Below are positions 26,349-36,897 of a DNA stretch of 48,203 nt, one piece after another. Under the pieces are notes generated by a model that worked only from the letters and a program-made list of their open reading frames with translations, did not search any database and was not told the origin of the DNA. The DNA comes from an uncultured Dehalococcoidia bacterium (GTDB lineage: Bacteria; Chloroflexota; Dehalococcoidia; GIF9; UBA5629). The position numbers and the translations under genes are program-made. The first letter of the stretch is position 1; each line of letters opens with the position of its first letter. The stretch is from contig CALJTV010000047.1 of NCBI GenBank assembly GCA_937975645.1, positions 16,001 through 64,203 on the forward strand. Reading direction: 5' to 3'.

Positions 26349-27800
26349 CTAATTACCTTCGGTTACCCTGCTGAAAATTTCTATCAGCTCGGAGATTTTC
26401 TCTTTTTTCTCGGGATCTTTAAGACTGTCCTTATTCCCGATTACACAGGCTACGGACTCGAACAAAGTATCAATTGTCCTCAAGCCATGTTCAGCTAAGG
26501 TCCTACCGGTTTGAGTGTTCTCAATAAGAAGGTCAGCGTCTTCAGGCAAAAAAGCTTCACTTGCCCCCCACGTAGGAATAAGCTTGTATCTGGAAAAATG
26601 GTTATCTCGAAGATACTTGTCAGCGATGTTCACATATTCTGAAGCCACTCGGGGGACAAGTAACTTTTTAGATTCCACATGGTGCCTCAGGCCTGCAATA
26701 TCATATACCCGCAGATCCCGGCTCACCACAGCTACTATCTTCACACGCCCAAAGCCCAGATCGAGCAGCTTCGTGACTGGACTTGAAGGGAACCTGTGAA
26801 TATGGTCAAGGAACCAGTCCACACCGGTAATGGCAAGATCAAAATTACCATTCGCCACCTGTAATGGCATATCTTGAGGTCTAATAACCTTTACACACAA
26901 CCAGTCAATAGCGCATTTAGGTCTTCGATCAAGCACACCCAAGGAATAACCTTCCAATGTAAGTCCAGCCCGGTTTAAAAATTCCAAGGTTGGAGCCTGC
27001 TGATGTCCATCTGGCAACGCCAGCCAGATTTTACCCGCCTGCGCGTTAGGACGAAAACCGTTGACAGTCTTTTTTGCTCCTGGTCTGATCTTTAGCCAAG
27101 GTTTGCTTCTTCGGCCCAAGGCACTGCTAAAAATGCCCGCTACCCAGCTCAGATCCTTTGTTTCCCAGCTGACCTTGTTAGCTACAAGAAAAGCACTTGT
27201 CTGGAGCACATTCTTTAATGGCACCAAATTCTGTGCGCTAACCTCAGTTTCATCTTCTGCCCACAACAAAGCGATCTCAGCGTTCTCAGGAGGATAGACC
27301 TCAGCAGCACCCCATACCGGGAAAATCCTGAACCTCCGCAATCTGAACCTCAAAGCCATCGTTTCCGCTAGGTTCGGATATTCAGTCGCAATGCGTATGC
27401 TGTGACGCTGGTCCAGCAGCTTTTGGAAATTGTCTATCCCACCAAACTTGCTTGAGGTGGCATAGATGCCACCCCTCCCATACCCCAAATTAAGCACCTT
27501 CAACAGTGGACTGCTTGGATACTTGCTCACCAGTTCCTCTACCCAGTCCAGACCACATATCCCTAAATCATAATTGCCAACAGATACCTGGACAGGGATA
27601 TCTTTTTCTTGGAAAACTTTAGCTGAAACGAAAGGGTGTTCTGGTGATCGAAGCCGATAGATCCGTGACTGTTCATCATAATTCGCAAAGTCGATCCCCG
27701 CCTCTTTAAGAAAACAAGCAGTGGCTGACAGAAGTCTGCCCTTAGGCAGAGCGATCTTGATGGGGGACAAGACACGGTTATCTACCAAACGCTTGCTCAC
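26349..27800 (-). CDS. hisG: Tandem double-domain ATP phosphoribosyltransferase HisG
   Basis: First step of histidine synthesis (ATP plus PRPP to phosphoribosyl-ATP). The protein has 483 residues, about twice a short-form HisG, and consists of two HisG catalytic units: about 14-228 and 257-480. Parallel motifs are VGNYDLGICGLDW/NGNFDLAITGVDW (76-86, 318-329), LNLGYGRG/LDLGFGRV and VWGAAEV/TWGASEA. Unit 1 keeps the N-terminal LPKGRL (18-23) but has ETEVSAQNLV where the PRPP loop belongs. Unit 2 has LPDGHQ but keeps the PRPP motif TGRTLAEHGL (431-440). Each unit has thus lost a different part. The start is GTG 27800 or a TTG a few codons later; it overlaps hisZ by up to 23 nt. Confidence 0.88.
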   Translation of the reverse strand: MSKRLVDNRVLSPIKIALPKGRLLSATACFLKEAGIDFANYDEQSRIYRLRSPEHPFVSAKVFQEKDIPVQVSVGNYDLGICGLDWVEELVSKYPSSPLLKVLNLGYGRGGIYATSSKFGGIDNFQKLLDQRHSIRIATEYPNLAETMALRFRLRRFRIFPVWGAAEVYPPENAEIALLWAEDETEVSAQNLVPLKNVLQTSAFLVANKVSWETKDLSWVAGIFSSALGRRSKPWLKIRPGAKKTVNGFRPNAQAGKIWLALPDGHQQAPTLEFLNRAGLTLEGYSLGVLDRRPKCAIDWLCVKVIRPQDMPLQVANGNFDLAITGVDWFLDHIHRFPSSPVTKLLDLGFGRVKIVAVVSRDLRVYDIAGLRHHVESKKLLVPRVASEYVNIADKYLRDNHFSRYKLIPTWGASEAFLPEDADLLIENTQTGRTLAEHGLRTIDTLFESVACVIGNKDSLKDPEKKEKISELIEIFSRVTEGN

Positions 27801-29046
27801 CTCCTATCACATCGATCACACAATCTATCGAACGCACTTTCCGCCTTCGCTGACTTTCTTTGTCAACTACGAGGAATTCCTCCGGTTTGCCCCGTATCTT
27901 GATTAACCAACGGCACAGTGGCGTCGATCTAAAATCAGCAAAGCTAAATTCGACTGAATAGCCCTGCTTGCGGAGCATCCTTGCAAGCGTAAACCCAACC
28001 CTCATATACTCTGGCGTGACCTCCTCACACCTGACTACAACCCTCTTGTCACCACTTTGCTCTTTTCCGCCTGAAACCAAAGCCATCAAGGGGTCCATAT
28101 ATAAGGCAAACCCACAGGCAGGTACACTCCTACCACCGATGAGCGATATCAAATCATCATACCTGCCACCACTACCAACCCTCCTCCCGTTACACAGAAA
28201 CTGGAAGCATACACCCGTATAGTACTCGAAACCCCTTACAGAGGTAATATCAATCCGGTAGCTTATACCCAAAGCGTCAAGCAATTCAGCGACCCTGGTA
28301 AACTCGTCAAGCGCTGACTCGATGCTTTGTGGTAAACGGGGCAAGGACCTCAGGTTTCTAACAAATGCGGAGCGCATCCCTTTAGAACTTAAGACCAGTG
28401 ACAAGAATTCCTGCACACCAGGCTCATATGACTTGATCTGAGCCAATGTTGCCCAATCGCCGTCAAGCACCCTGTCCAGCAGTCTAGCTCTTTCATCAGA
28501 ATCCAGTTTCAGCTCCTGTACCAGCGCCTTAAGTACGCCAGCATGGGAGAGCAAAATCTCAACATTATCCAACCCTAGATTATGTAAAATTTCAACAGCC
28601 AGAGCCATTATCTCTACATCTGCACCCGGTGGGCTACCATCTATGAATTCAACTCCGCACTGCCAACGTTCCCTATTTTCTGTGCCTGTCTCTTCAAAAA
28701 CAAAAACATTGGTAACATAAAATAACCTAGCCGGTTTCCAACGAGACGGATTCTCCGCATACAGCCGGGCAATAGGAATCGTTCCGTCTGGACGCAACAC
28801 TACACGCTCACCACTCCACCCATCCCAATCGAGAAAGGAGTAAACACGGTTCAGCATACTGGGAGTAAGCATGCCGGCAGCTGTGAACAGGGACAAATAC
28901 TCCAGCGTTGGGGTCCGCACCTCACGATAACCCCAACTTGAACACGAGCGACAGAAGATACCCTCGATGTGCCGGAATAGTTCCAGATCTTCAGGCAGTA
29001 AATCCCTCGCCCCTTTGCATCTTTGACTTACAGGCCTTGTCTCCAT
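27778..29046 (-). CDS. hisZ: HisZ, histidyl-tRNA synthetase-like regulatory subunit
   Basis: 422 residues resembling class II HisRS: motif 2 region RVVLRPDGTIPIARLYA, ENRERWQCGVEFIDG, and DITSVRGFEYYTG. Placement ahead of hisG and divergence in the catalytic motifs favour HisZ, which is required by short-form HisG, over a true HisRS. Unlike many HisZ it retains about 90 C-terminal residues resembling an anticodon-binding domain (RVVVRCEEVTPEYMRVG onward). First gene of the hisZGDCB-nitroreductase operon. Confidence 0.82.
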   Translation of the reverse strand: METRPVSQRCKGARDLLPEDLELFRHIEGIFCRSCSSWGYREVRTPTLEYLSLFTAAGMLTPSMLNRVYSFLDWDGWSGERVVLRPDGTIPIARLYAENPSRWKPARLFYVTNVFVFEETGTENRERWQCGVEFIDGSPPGADVEIMALAVEILHNLGLDNVEILLSHAGVLKALVQELKLDSDERARLLDRVLDGDWATLAQIKSYEPGVQEFLSLVLSSKGMRSAFVRNLRSLPRLPQSIESALDEFTRVAELLDALGISYRIDITSVRGFEYYTGVCFQFLCNGRRVGSGGRYDDLISLIGGRSVPACGFALYMDPLMALVSGGKEQSGDKRVVVRCEEVTPEYMRVGFTLARMLRKQGYSVEFSFADFRSTPLCRWLIKIRGKPEEFLVVDKESQRRRKVRSIDCVIDVIGGEQAFGR

Positions 29047-29076
29047 CTCATATAAGTTACCTATACAAGTTCACCT

Positions 29077-29106
29077 ATTCTACACTAACTTTTTTGCTAT
29101 ATTCAA
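29077..29106 (-). promoter_or_regulatory. Likely promoter of the histidine operon
   Basis: Minus strand TTGAAT (29106-29101), 18-bp spacer, TAGAAT (29082-29077), about 30 bp before the hisZ ATG. A moderate match only; no T-box or His leader peptide was seen in the short leader. Confidence 0.4.
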
Positions 29107-29138
29107 TGTAGCAACCACAGGTGGACAAAAGGGACACA

Positions 29139-29167
29139 TTGCTACCGATGGGGTGGTAAACTATAAT
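29139..29167 (+). promoter_or_regulatory. Promoter of the nfeD-slipin pair
   Basis: TTGCTA (29139-29144), 17-bp spacer, TATAAT (29162-29167). The ATG at 29185 follows a short leader containing AAGGTC. Confidence 0.65.
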
Positions 29168-29184
29168 TGTACTAAGGTCAGCCG

Positions 29185-30522
29185 ATGGCACTCAAAATAC
29201 ACCCATTGAAGAAGAGGCGCTTACTGGTTTTGTGCACACTGCTACTTGCAGGTCTACTTTCCTTTGGTGAAGCACACGCTAATACTGCAGAGATAGAGGT
29301 CCTCAGAGTAGAAGGTACCATAGTGCCAGCAGTAGCCAACTACATCGACCGTGGCATTCGCCAAGCAGAAACTAAAGGCAGTCCTGCCTGTATAATAGAG
29401 CTGAATACCCCTGGGGGACTTCTTGATTCGACGGAGAAAATTGTTACCCGAATCTTGAATGCCAAGGTGCCAGTCATAGTATACGTTTCTCCCAGTGGCA
29501 GCTGGGCAGCCTCAGCGGGAACATTCATCACAATAGCAGCCCACATAGCCGCTATGACTCCAGGTACCAGCATAGGGGCAGCCCATCCTGTCGCCATCGG
29601 GCAAGAAATGCCTGAAGAGACAAAAAAGAAAGCGACCGAGTTTTCTTCTGCTTGGATAAGGAGTGTAGCCCAGTTACGCGGCCGCAACCCAGAAGAAGCA
29701 GAACTTGCAGTAACTGAAAGCAAGTCCTTCACCCCGTCCGAGGCTCTAGAAGCTGGACTCATCGACTTTGTAGCTGACGATCTTGACAGCCTAATCAAGC
29801 AGATAAATGGCAAGAAAGTGGTTCTCGCAAATGGGGAGGAAAGAATCTTAGAGACTACAAGTTATACCATAAACAGAAACCAGATGAATTTTGTGGAACG
29901 TTTCCTGCACACTATCAGTGACCCAAACATTGCCTACATACTGCTCAGCCTGGCTACCATTGGTCTAATAACCGAGATCTCCAACCCGGGTATGATCTTT
30001 CCTGGTGTCTTCGGGGGCATCAGCCTGTTTCTTGCATTTTATTCTCTGGGGGTGCTGAATGCCAATTGGGCTGGCGTACTGCTCATCATGCTCGCCTTCG
30101 GCTTGTTTGTTGCCGAGCTTTTTACACCTGCTTTTGGTATACTGACTGCAGGTGGGCTCGTGTCGCTGGTTATCGGCTCCTTTATCCTTTTCAGCGGGAC
30201 TTCACCACAGATGGAAGTGAATAAAGGACTAATCGCAACGGTAACTGTCCTTCTGGGTGCCTTTGTGGTGTTCGTCATAGGCGCCATCGTGCGGGGGCAG
30301 AGACGACGCGCAGTTACCGGCTCTGAAGCCCTTATCGGTAAGACAGCTACTGTAAAGACAGAGCTTGCTCCTAAAGGCACGGTGTTGGTAGACGGCGAAC
30401 TTTGGACAGCCATAATTGATAGGGATAGGGCAAAACCAGGAGAGGAGGTGACAATAGTCGCAGTTGACGGATTAAAACTCAGGGTGACCAAGAGAATTAA
30501 AACTAAAAGGAGGATAAATTGA
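29185..30522 (+). CDS. NfeD-family membrane serine protease (long form)
   Basis: 445 residues: signal peptide (about 13-32), ClpP/SppA-like protease domain with [10 protein letters not shown] and the nucleophile region [11 protein letters not shown], a run of four or so membrane helices (about 245-365) and a C-terminal OB-fold NfeD domain. Related proteins cleave stomatin and act in membrane quality control. Its stop overlaps the slipin start (ATTGA), the classic NfeD/slipin pair. Confidence 0.9.
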   Translation: MALKIHPLKKRRLLVLCTLLLAGLLSFGEAHANTAEIEVLRVEGTIVPAVANYIDRGIRQAETKGSPACIIELNTPGGLLDSTEKIVTRILNAKVPVIVYVSPSGSWAASAGTFITIAAHIAAMTPGTSIGAAHPVAIGQEMPEETKKKATEFSSAWIRSVAQLRGRNPEEAELAVTESKSFTPSEALEAGLIDFVADDLDSLIKQINGKKVVLANGEERILETTSYTINRNQMNFVERFLHTISDPNIAYILLSLATIGLITEISNPGMIFPGVFGGISLFLAFYSLGVLNANWAGVLLIMLAFGLFVAELFTPAFGILTAGGLVSLVIGSFILFSGTSPQMEVNKGLIATVTVLLGAFVVFVIGAIVRGQRRRAVTGSEALIGKTATVKTELAPKGTVLVDGELWTAIIDRDRAKPGEEVTIVAVDGLKLRVTKRIKTKRRIN

Positions 30523-31262
30523 ACATTTTAATAATCCTCGCTATCGTTGTTTTTGCCATCATAGTCCTTGCCGCAGCCATAAGGATTGTTAATGAATACG
30601 AGCGTGGAGTGGTCTTCCGGCTTGGCAGATATGTTGGCGTAAGAGGTCCAGGACTAATCTTTCTCATACCCTTTATCGAGCGAATGGTAAAAGTAGACCT
30701 TCGCGTTGTCACCATGGACGTTCCACGACAAGAGTGCATCACCTTGGATACGGTGACAGTCAAAGTCGATGCAGTTGTTTATTTCAGAGTAGTGAGACCA
30801 GAAGACGCCATACTCAATGTTGAACAGTATATTAGAGCTACCTCGCTACTTTCGCAAACGACCCTCCGCAATGTAGTAGGACAATCAGAACTGGAAGACC
30901 TGCTCGCACACCGGGACAAAATTAATGAGCGTCTACAGTCACTCATAGACGAAGGAACAGAGCCATGGGGAATTAAGGTCACTATGGTGGAAGTCAGAGA
31001 CGTTGAGCTACCAGAGTCAATGCAACGGGCTATGGCAGCCCAAGCTGAAGCAGAAAGAGAAAGGCGGGCAAAAATTGTACATGCTGACGGCGAGTACCAA
31101 GCTGCGGAAAAACTGGCGGAAGCAGCCAAAGTAATAGCCAGCGAACCGGCAGCCCTTCAACTCCGTTACCTACAGACCTTAACAACCATCTCCACCGAGA
31201 GAACCAACACCGTGGTCTTCCCTCTACCGATAGACCTGCTGAAGCCCTGGCTTAACAAGTAA
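30519..31262 (+). CDS. Slipin (SPFH/stomatin-like membrane protein)
   Basis: 247 residues: one N-terminal membrane segment (2-22), then the SPFH domain with [16 protein letters not shown] and DAVVYFRV, and a C-terminal coiled coil rich in Ala/Glu (about 170-210). It forms membrane scaffolds and is the expected partner of NfeD. The start is TTG 30519 with GGAGG 5 nt upstream, overlapping nfeD by 4 nt. Confidence 0.92.
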   Translation: MNILIILAIVVFAIIVLAAAIRIVNEYERGVVFRLGRYVGVRGPGLIFLIPFIERMVKVDLRVVTMDVPRQECITLDTVTVKVDAVVYFRVVRPEDAILNVEQYIRATSLLSQTTLRNVVGQSELEDLLAHRDKINERLQSLIDEGTEPWGIKVTMVEVRDVELPESMQRAMAAQAEAERERRAKIVHADGEYQAAEKLAEAAKVIASEPAALQLRYLQTLTTISTERTNTVVFPLPIDLLKPWLNK

Positions 31263-31280
31263 CCACCACTTGCTTGCAGA

Positions 31281-31329
31281 AAAGAATAGGGGCTGCCCCA
31301 ATAACATGTGCAGGCAGCCCCTATTCTTT
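31281..31329. terminator. Bidirectional terminator between slipin and birA
   Basis: A perfect 17-bp inverted repeat: 31281-31297 against 31313-31329, 15-base loop, ending in TTCTTT on both strands. It covers the birA stop codon. It should stop transcription of both convergent units. Confidence 0.85.
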
Positions 31330-32091
31330 GAGCACAGTAACATCACCAGCCATGATCTCAATAAGACCGCCATCAGCGCACCTCAATAAAAGGCTCCCCT
31401 TTTCAGTCACATCCTCAGCTACTCCCCTCTCTACCTGCTGACCGCTTCTAACAGCTACTGGTTTACCCAGCGTCTCCAGGTGCTCTCTCCACTGTTTGTA
31501 CACAATGCTGTAGCCCCCGGTTCGAAGCTCCAGATACAACCTTTCAAGCTCAAAAAGCAAAGCACAAGCGAATTCCTCAACATCTACCCGCTTGCCTAGT
31601 TCGTATGATAGACTGGTAGCTATGTCAGAGATTTCAGGGAAAACTGAAGGGTCGAAATTGATGTTCACACCGATGCCCAAGATAACATGGTTGACCTGCT
31701 TCTCTGTCATCTCGCTTTCCACCAGAATACCACAGGCTTTTTTGCCCCGGATCAAGACGTCATTTGGCCATTTTATGGCGCACTTCAGCCCTGTCATCTT
31801 CTCTATAGCACTGAGCACAGCTAGCGAAGCTATCATAACCATGCCTGGTAGGCAGTCAATGGGAGGCTTGAGAATTACTGACATAGCGAGACCACCCAGA
31901 GGGGAAAACCATGACCTGCCTAGACGCCCCCTGCCAGCAGTCTGAATATCGGCTATGACAACCGTACCTTCCAACGCTCCTTCCATAGCCAGCCTTCTAG
32001 CTGTCTCCATAGTCGTGGGTAACTGGCTATACCTATAGCAGCACCGTCCCATAAAGCTGGTCCTCAGGTTTCTCAAGGTATACAACACCAT
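31321..32091 (-). CDS. birA: Biotin-[acetyl-CoA-carboxylase] ligase BirA, monofunctional
   Basis: Attaches biotin to the carboxyl carrier protein. 256 residues: TAGRGRLGRSWFSP, KWPNDVLIRGKKACGIL and GIGVNIN are the biotinyl-AMP site motifs, followed by the small C-terminal domain. The N-terminal helix-turn-helix of repressor-type BirA is absent, so it should not regulate bioY. The ATG at 32091 is preferred; an in-frame TTG lies at 32109. Confidence 0.9.
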   Translation of the reverse strand: MVLYTLRNLRTSFMGRCCYRYSQLPTTMETARRLAMEGALEGTVVIADIQTAGRGRLGRSWFSPLGGLAMSVILKPPIDCLPGMVMIASLAVLSAIEKMTGLKCAIKWPNDVLIRGKKACGILVESEMTEKQVNHVILGIGVNINFDPSVFPEISDIATSLSYELGKRVDVEEFACALLFELERLYLELRTGGYSIVYKQWREHLETLGKPVAVRSGQQVERGVAEDVTEKGSLLLRCADGGLIEIMAGDVTVLKE

Positions 32092-32205
32092 AAACCTGCT
32101 CTTTAACAAACAAGCGGTGTAGCCAGCTCATAGCATATCAAGCAGTGAGTGGTTCTGTCTATCCAGCCAATTCACTACTTGACTCGTCTAGCCATATTTC
32201 TATTG

Positions 32206-32234
32206 TTGCCAGCTCACCACAAGGTTGATATACT
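32206..32234 (+). promoter_or_regulatory. Promoter of gatB-secG (leaderless type)
   Basis: TTGCCA (32206-32211), 17-bp spacer, TATACT (32229-32234). The gatB GTG lies 10 nt after the -10 box and there is no ribosome site, so the mRNA probably begins within a few bases of the start codon. Confidence 0.65.
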
Positions 32235-32244
32235 AACCACTGCC

Positions 32245-33717
32245 GTGGAATACGAGACCATTATTGGACTTGAGGTCCATGCCCAACTGACCACTAAGAG
32301 CAAAATGTTCTGCGCCTGCAGTGCTGATTATGCCAGCGCTCCCCCCAACACACATGTCTGCCCTATCTGCTTGGGTATGCCCGGGGTTCTACCAACGATC
32401 AACCGGAAGGCAGTAGAATATACCATAATGACAGCGCTTGCCCTGAACTGCACTATCGCTGAATATGCCAAATTTGACCGCAAAAACTATCCTTATCCTG
32501 ACCTGATGAAGGGATACCAGATTTCACAATACGATGCCCCAATTGGCAAAGGAGGATGGCTAACAATCGAGACAGGAGGCAAACAAAAAAGGATTGGCAT
32601 AACCCGCGTACATCTTGAGGAAGATGTCGCTAAACTGGTTCATCTGACCAGCCCTGAGGGCGAAAGCTACACCCTTGTCGATGTTAACAGGGCAGGCGTA
32701 CCCCTGATGGAAATCGTTAGTGAACCGGACATAAATTCCCCCGAAGAGGCCAGGCAGTACCTTATCAAGTTGCGCTCCATCCTCCAGTACCTAGGTGTGT
32801 CGACAGGTAATATGGAGGAGGGCAGTTTCAGGTGCGATGCCAACATCAGCATTCGTCCCAGAGGTAGCACTGAATATCTGCCCAAAGTGGAAGTCAAGAA
32901 CATGAACAGCTTTAGAGCCGTATATCGGGCACTGGAATATGAAGCCAAACGGCAGCAGGAAATCCTGGAGAAAGGTGGAAAGCTTTTCCAGGAGACACGA
33001 GGCTGGGTAGAAAGCAAAGGGGTCACTGTAAGCCAGAGAAGCAAAGAATATGCCCATGACTATCGCTATTTTCCAGAACCTGACCTACCCCCCCTTGTCT
33101 TCGACAGGGCGTGGATTGAAGAAATAAGGTCTCGCCTGCCCGAACTACCTGACGCCAGACGCGACCGCCTTATAAACGAATATGGCTTACCGTTCTATGA
33201 CGCCAACTTGCTGGTCGAGTCTAAAGCTATGGCAGACTATTTTGAAGAATGCGTCAGATTAAGCACCACAAAAACAAGCGAAGAAAGGCAGAAAAAAGCC
33301 AAGACAATAAGCAATTGGCTGCTCGGCGACTTCAGCCGGATGCTCAACGCCACCGGTTCCACCATTGAGAGCTCTAAGGTCACCCCAGCACATCTTGTAG
33401 AACTGCTAACAATGGTGGAAAAAACAACTATTACTGGTCCCACTGCAAAAGCAGTCTTCGAGGAAATGTTTCTCACAGGTAAAAAGGCTGACGAAATCGT
33501 AAGTCAAAAAGGACTAAGCCAGATAAGTGACACCTCGGAAATAACCAAAATAGTTAACGAAGTGATCACAAGCAATAGTCAAGCAGTGGCTGACTATAAA
33601 TCGGGGAAAGAGCAGGCTCTGGTATACCTTATTGGACAAGTGATGAAAGCGAGTAAAGGCAGAGCCAATCCCAACGCTGTGAGAGAAACCCTAATGCGAA
33701 CTTTAGGAGGAGGATAA
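32245..33717 (+). CDS. gatB: Asp-tRNA(Asn)/Glu-tRNA(Gln) amidotransferase subunit B
   Basis: Kinase/tRNA-binding subunit of GatCAB, which makes Gln-tRNA(Gln) by amidating misacylated Glu-tRNA. 490 residues from GTG 32245: [40 protein letters not shown] ([11 protein letters not shown] and KGYQISQYD), and the helical YqeY-like tail. The frame is open upstream to 32149, but the family starts here and a promoter lies immediately before. Its stop overlaps secG (TAATG). Confidence 0.94.
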   Translation: MEYETIIGLEVHAQLTTKSKMFCACSADYASAPPNTHVCPICLGMPGVLPTINRKAVEYTIMTALALNCTIAEYAKFDRKNYPYPDLMKGYQISQYDAPIGKGGWLTIETGGKQKRIGITRVHLEEDVAKLVHLTSPEGESYTLVDVNRAGVPLMEIVSEPDINSPEEARQYLIKLRSILQYLGVSTGNMEEGSFRCDANISIRPRGSTEYLPKVEVKNMNSFRAVYRALEYEAKRQQEILEKGGKLFQETRGWVESKGVTVSQRSKEYAHDYRYFPEPDLPPLVFDRAWIEEIRSRLPELPDARRDRLINEYGLPFYDANLLVESKAMADYFEECVRLSTTKTSEERQKKAKTISNWLLGDFSRMLNATGSTIESSKVTPAHLVELLTMVEKTTITGPTAKAVFEEMFLTGKKADEIVSQKGLSQISDTSEITKIVNEVITSNSQAVADYKSGKEQALVYLIGQVMKASKGRANPNAVRETLMRTLGGG

Positions 33718-33935
33718 TGCCCGTTTACCTACTCATTGCTCAGATTCTGGTAGCCGCGGCTTTGATTGCCGTCATCATGCTTCAAGCAAGAGGTGGCGGA
33801 CTAGGTGGCATATTCGGTCAGCCGGATACGGTCTATCGAACACGCCGGGGTGTAGAAAAAAGCCTTTTTCAATTTACCATTGCTCTGACAGCGCTCTTTG
33901 TAATACTTTCTATTCTGGTCGTCCGAGCCTCTTAA
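33717..33935 (+). CDS. secG: Protein translocase subunit SecG
   Basis: 72 residues with two membrane helices (about 3-20 and 50-70) and the loop GGGLGGIFGQP typical of SecG, the accessory subunit of SecYEG. The ATG overlaps the gatB stop by 1 nt. Confidence 0.9.
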   Translation: MPVYLLIAQILVAAALIAVIMLQARGGGLGGIFGQPDTVYRTRRGVEKSLFQFTIALTALFVILSILVVRAS

Positions 33936-33957
33936 CGCATTTTGGCATCAGCAGAGT

Positions 33958-34869
33958 ATGGCTGCCATTATAACCCTCACCACAGACTTCGGCACTACCG
34001 ATGCTTATGTCGCTGCCATGAAAGGGGTCATCCTAACTATTAACCCCCGGGCAACAATTGTCGATGTTTGCCACTCGATAAGACCCCACAACGTTTTTGA
34101 AGCTGCTTTCATAATAAGCACTATCAGTAGCTACTTCCCTGAGGGGACCATACACATAGTTGTAGTCGACCCTGGGGTAGGCAGCAAGCGGAAAGCCATC
34201 ATCATGAAGACGCAATCAGCCCTTTTCTTGGCACCGGACAATGGCGTGCTCAGTTATGTAGTTGCTGAAACAAGCTCTACCCCAGTTGGTGAATCATCTG
34301 ACATAAGCCAGAGACCGAAGCTACAAAAGGTTGGTCCAGGGATAGATGTAGTAGCCATAACTAACCCCGGGTACTGGAGACAGCCAGTCAGCACAACATT
34401 CCACGGGCGGGACATCTTCGCTCCTGTGGCAGCTTACCTTTCTCTCGGCATACTGCCAAGCAAGTTTGGTAGAAAATTGACCCGGATACATGCCTTCCCT
34501 ATACCTCGTCCCCGTCGGGAAGTTTCCGGCAATATAACTGGACTGATAATACATGTAGACCACTTTGGCAACCTGATCACCAACATCAAGGAGACCGATC
34601 TACCATCGCGGCAGGTGAGCATATCACTAGGTGCTAGCCGAATAGAAGGGATCAGTTCTTTCTATGCCCAAAGAAGAGGGCTTATTGCTCTGATAGGAAG
34701 TAGTGGCTACCTCGAAATCTCACTAGTCGGAGGCAGTGCCGCTGCAATTTTGAACGCCAAAGTGGGTGACACAATCACAATAAGCCCGGAGCCCGAAGCT
34801 TCCCTTGTCTCTCAGCCAGCAGAGGACACAGCCCCTGTCAAAAGACCTAACGGGCACGCCGCCAGATAG
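33958..34869 (+). CDS. SAM hydrolase (hydroxide adenosyltransferase, DUF62 family)
   Basis: Hydrolyses S-adenosylmethionine to adenosine and methionine; the same fold includes the fluorinase and chlorinase. 303 residues: [36 protein letters not shown], and the C-terminal [10 protein letters not shown]. It follows secG by 22 bp; its last 23 nt overlap cysS on the other strand. The halogenase option is unlikely outside specialised actinomycetes. Confidence 0.9.
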   Translation: MAAIITLTTDFGTTDAYVAAMKGVILTINPRATIVDVCHSIRPHNVFEAAFIISTISSYFPEGTIHIVVVDPGVGSKRKAIIMKTQSALFLAPDNGVLSYVVAETSSTPVGESSDISQRPKLQKVGPGIDVVAITNPGYWRQPVSTTFHGRDIFAPVAAYLSLGILPSKFGRKLTRIHAFPIPRPRREVSGNITGLIIHVDHFGNLITNIKETDLPSRQVSISLGASRIEGISSFYAQRRGLIALIGSSGYLEISLVGGSAAAILNAKVGDTITISPEPEASLVSQPAEDTAPVKRPNGHAAR

Positions 34870-36208
34870 TACCCTTCGCGGTATCCTCGAGCACTACACC
34901 AAGCTCCAAAAGACGGGCACGTATTCTATCAGCCAGCCCCCACGCTTTGGCTTGACGTAGCTCATTACGCACTTCGATCAATAGCTCAACTAAGGGCGCA
35001 GCATCAAGCGCTGGCTTCTTCGGTTCCTGCAGAGTAAGCCCCAAAACACCAGCAAGCTCTGCGAGGGTCTCCTGTGCCCTAGCTACCCCAACCCCCTCTG
35101 CACGTGCCTTGTTGATCTCCCTTGCTAGTTCAAAAAGTACAGCAACGGCCTGGGCTGTGTTAAAATCGTCATCCATGCAATCGATGAATCTCCTTCTAAA
35201 CGGTTCAGCATCTAATTCACCTTTAGCTATACCCTCTTCCTCGCGCCTAACTGCCTGCCGCAACCGTTCAACGCCAGCATCAGCTGCCCGCAATGCCTCT
35301 TCTGTATAGGTCAATGGACTGCGATAGTGTGAACTCAAAACAAACAGCCGCAATGCATCAGGACTATAGCTTTTGAGCGCATCCTTCACAGTTATCAAGT
35401 TCCCCAATGATTTGCTCATCTTCTCCTCACCAAACTGCAGCAGCCCATTGTGCAACCAGTACCTAACAAAGGGGACTGTCCCGGTAAAACTCTCCGACTG
35501 CGCTATCTCATTTTCGTGATGGGGGAAAATAAGGTCCTGGCCACCCCCATGAATATCAATGCTTCCCCCCAGGTATTTCAACGCCATGGCACTACATTCA
35601 ATATGCCACCCTGGTCTACCTTCACCCCAGGGACTTGCCCACCAGGGCTCCCCAGGTTTTGCAGCCTTCCATAAAGCAAAGTCGAGCGGAAACTCTTTCT
35701 CACCGCCCTCTGCAGAAGCGCGAGCCAGCATATCGTCCAGACTCTGGTGTGACAGCTTGCCGTAGTCCGGAAAGCTTTTTACCCTGAAATATACGCTGCC
35801 TCTCGACACATATGCATGCCCTTTTTTTATCAGGCCGTCTATTATTTCAATCATCTTCGGAATCTCTTTCGTCGCCCTAGGGTAGACATGGGCTCTCTGT
35901 ATATTCAGTGCGTCCATGTCTTCAAAATATTCGGCAATGTACTTCTCCGCCAGCTCCGATGACGAGATGCCCACTTCCTGTGCCCGGTTTATTATCTTGT
36001 CATCTATGTCAGTAAAATTCTGGATGTGCTTCACTTTATAACCCTTGAACTCTAGATAACGCCTTACCACGTCAAAGACTATGTAACTCATCGCATGTCC
36101 TATATGGCAATGGTCGTATACGGTAACGCCGCAAACGTACATCGTAACCTCTTTACCTTGGGAGAAGAACTCCTCCTTGGTCCCAGATAGAGTGTTAAAC
36201 ACCTTCAT
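34847..36208 (-). CDS. cysS: Cysteinyl-tRNA synthetase
   Basis: Class I synthetase, 453 residues. [17 protein letters not shown] contains a zinc Cys and the HIGH motif; WHIECSAMA and [15 protein letters not shown] supply the other zinc ligands; the KMSKS loop is [10 protein letters not shown]. 19 bp after cysE, last gene of the radA-ispD-ispF-cysE-cysS unit. Confidence 0.97.
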   Translation of the reverse strand: MKVFNTLSGTKEEFFSQGKEVTMYVCGVTVYDHCHIGHAMSYIVFDVVRRYLEFKGYKVKHIQNFTDIDDKIINRAQEVGISSSELAEKYIAEYFEDMDALNIQRAHVYPRATKEIPKMIEIIDGLIKKGHAYVSRGSVYFRVKSFPDYGKLSHQSLDDMLARASAEGGEKEFPLDFALWKAAKPGEPWWASPWGEGRPGWHIECSAMALKYLGGSIDIHGGGQDLIFPHHENEIAQSESFTGTVPFVRYWLHNGLLQFGEEKMSKSLGNLITVKDALKSYSPDALRLFVLSSHYRSPLTYTEEALRAADAGVERLRQAVRREEEGIAKGELDAEPFRRRFIDCMDDDFNTAQAVAVLFELAREINKARAEGVGVARAQETLAELAGVLGLTLQEPKKPALDAAPLVELLIEVRNELRQAKAWGLADRIRARLLELGVVLEDTAKGTIWRRAR

Positions 36209-36227
36209 ATCGCCTCTCCAAAAAGGG

Positions 36228-36881
36228 TTAGCTTGTTTCGCGTGCTTCAGATTGCATTATATTCAGTCTAGACTCCAGCTCAGCAATGTGTCTCTCCAGA
36301 GTTTCCAGTCTTTCCCAAACCGGGTCTGGCAATTTCTCAACAGTATCAGTATCCGGATTCCGAATCTCCACTATCCTGCCAGGCACCCCCACCACAGTAG
36401 CATTAGCTGGCACCGACGTTATTACCACAGAGCCAGCGCCAATTTTGACATTGTCACCTATAGTGATGGCACCTATCAACTTTGCCCCGGCACCAACCAC
36501 CACGTTGTCCCCTAGGGTTGGGTGGCGTTTTGTTTTCATGAGACTAGTGCCACCCAAGGTGACGCCCTGATACAAAGCAACATTGTCACCTATCTCTGCG
36601 GTCTCACCAATCACCACACCCATACCATGGTCGATAAAAAAGCCTTCCCCTATCTTCGCTCCAGGGTGGATCTCAATCCCTGTCAGAAAGCGGTTAATAT
36701 GAGAAACAAACCTGGGAAAAAACGGAATCTGCCAGCGCCACAATGTATGTGCTAAACGGTGAAGCTGGCGAGCCTGAAAACCCGGGTAAGCAAAAACAAT
36801 TTCCCACACGCTTTTTGCTGCGGGGTCATGCTCAAACACCGCTTGTATGTCCCGCTTAATACTTTTGAAAAGCCCTATCAT
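36228..36881 (-). CDS. cysE: Serine O-acetyltransferase
   Basis: Makes O-acetylserine for cysteine synthesis. 217 residues: helical N-terminus, then the left-handed beta-helix with [44 protein letters not shown] ([11 protein letters not shown] and VTLGGT) and [15 protein letters not shown]. Cytosolic trimer/hexamer. Adjacent cysS uses its end product. Confidence 0.95.
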   Translation of the reverse strand: MIGLFKSIKRDIQAVFEHDPAAKSVWEIVFAYPGFQARQLHRLAHTLWRWQIPFFPRFVSHINRFLTGIEIHPGAKIGEGFFIDHGMGVVIGETAEIGDNVALYQGVTLGGTSLMKTKRHPTLGDNVVVGAGAKLIGAITIGDNVKIGAGSVVITSVPANATVVGVPGRIVEIRNPDTDTVEKLPDPVWERLETLERHIAELESRLNIMQSEARETS

Positions 36882-36897
36882 TTCCTCCCGTCAAAGT

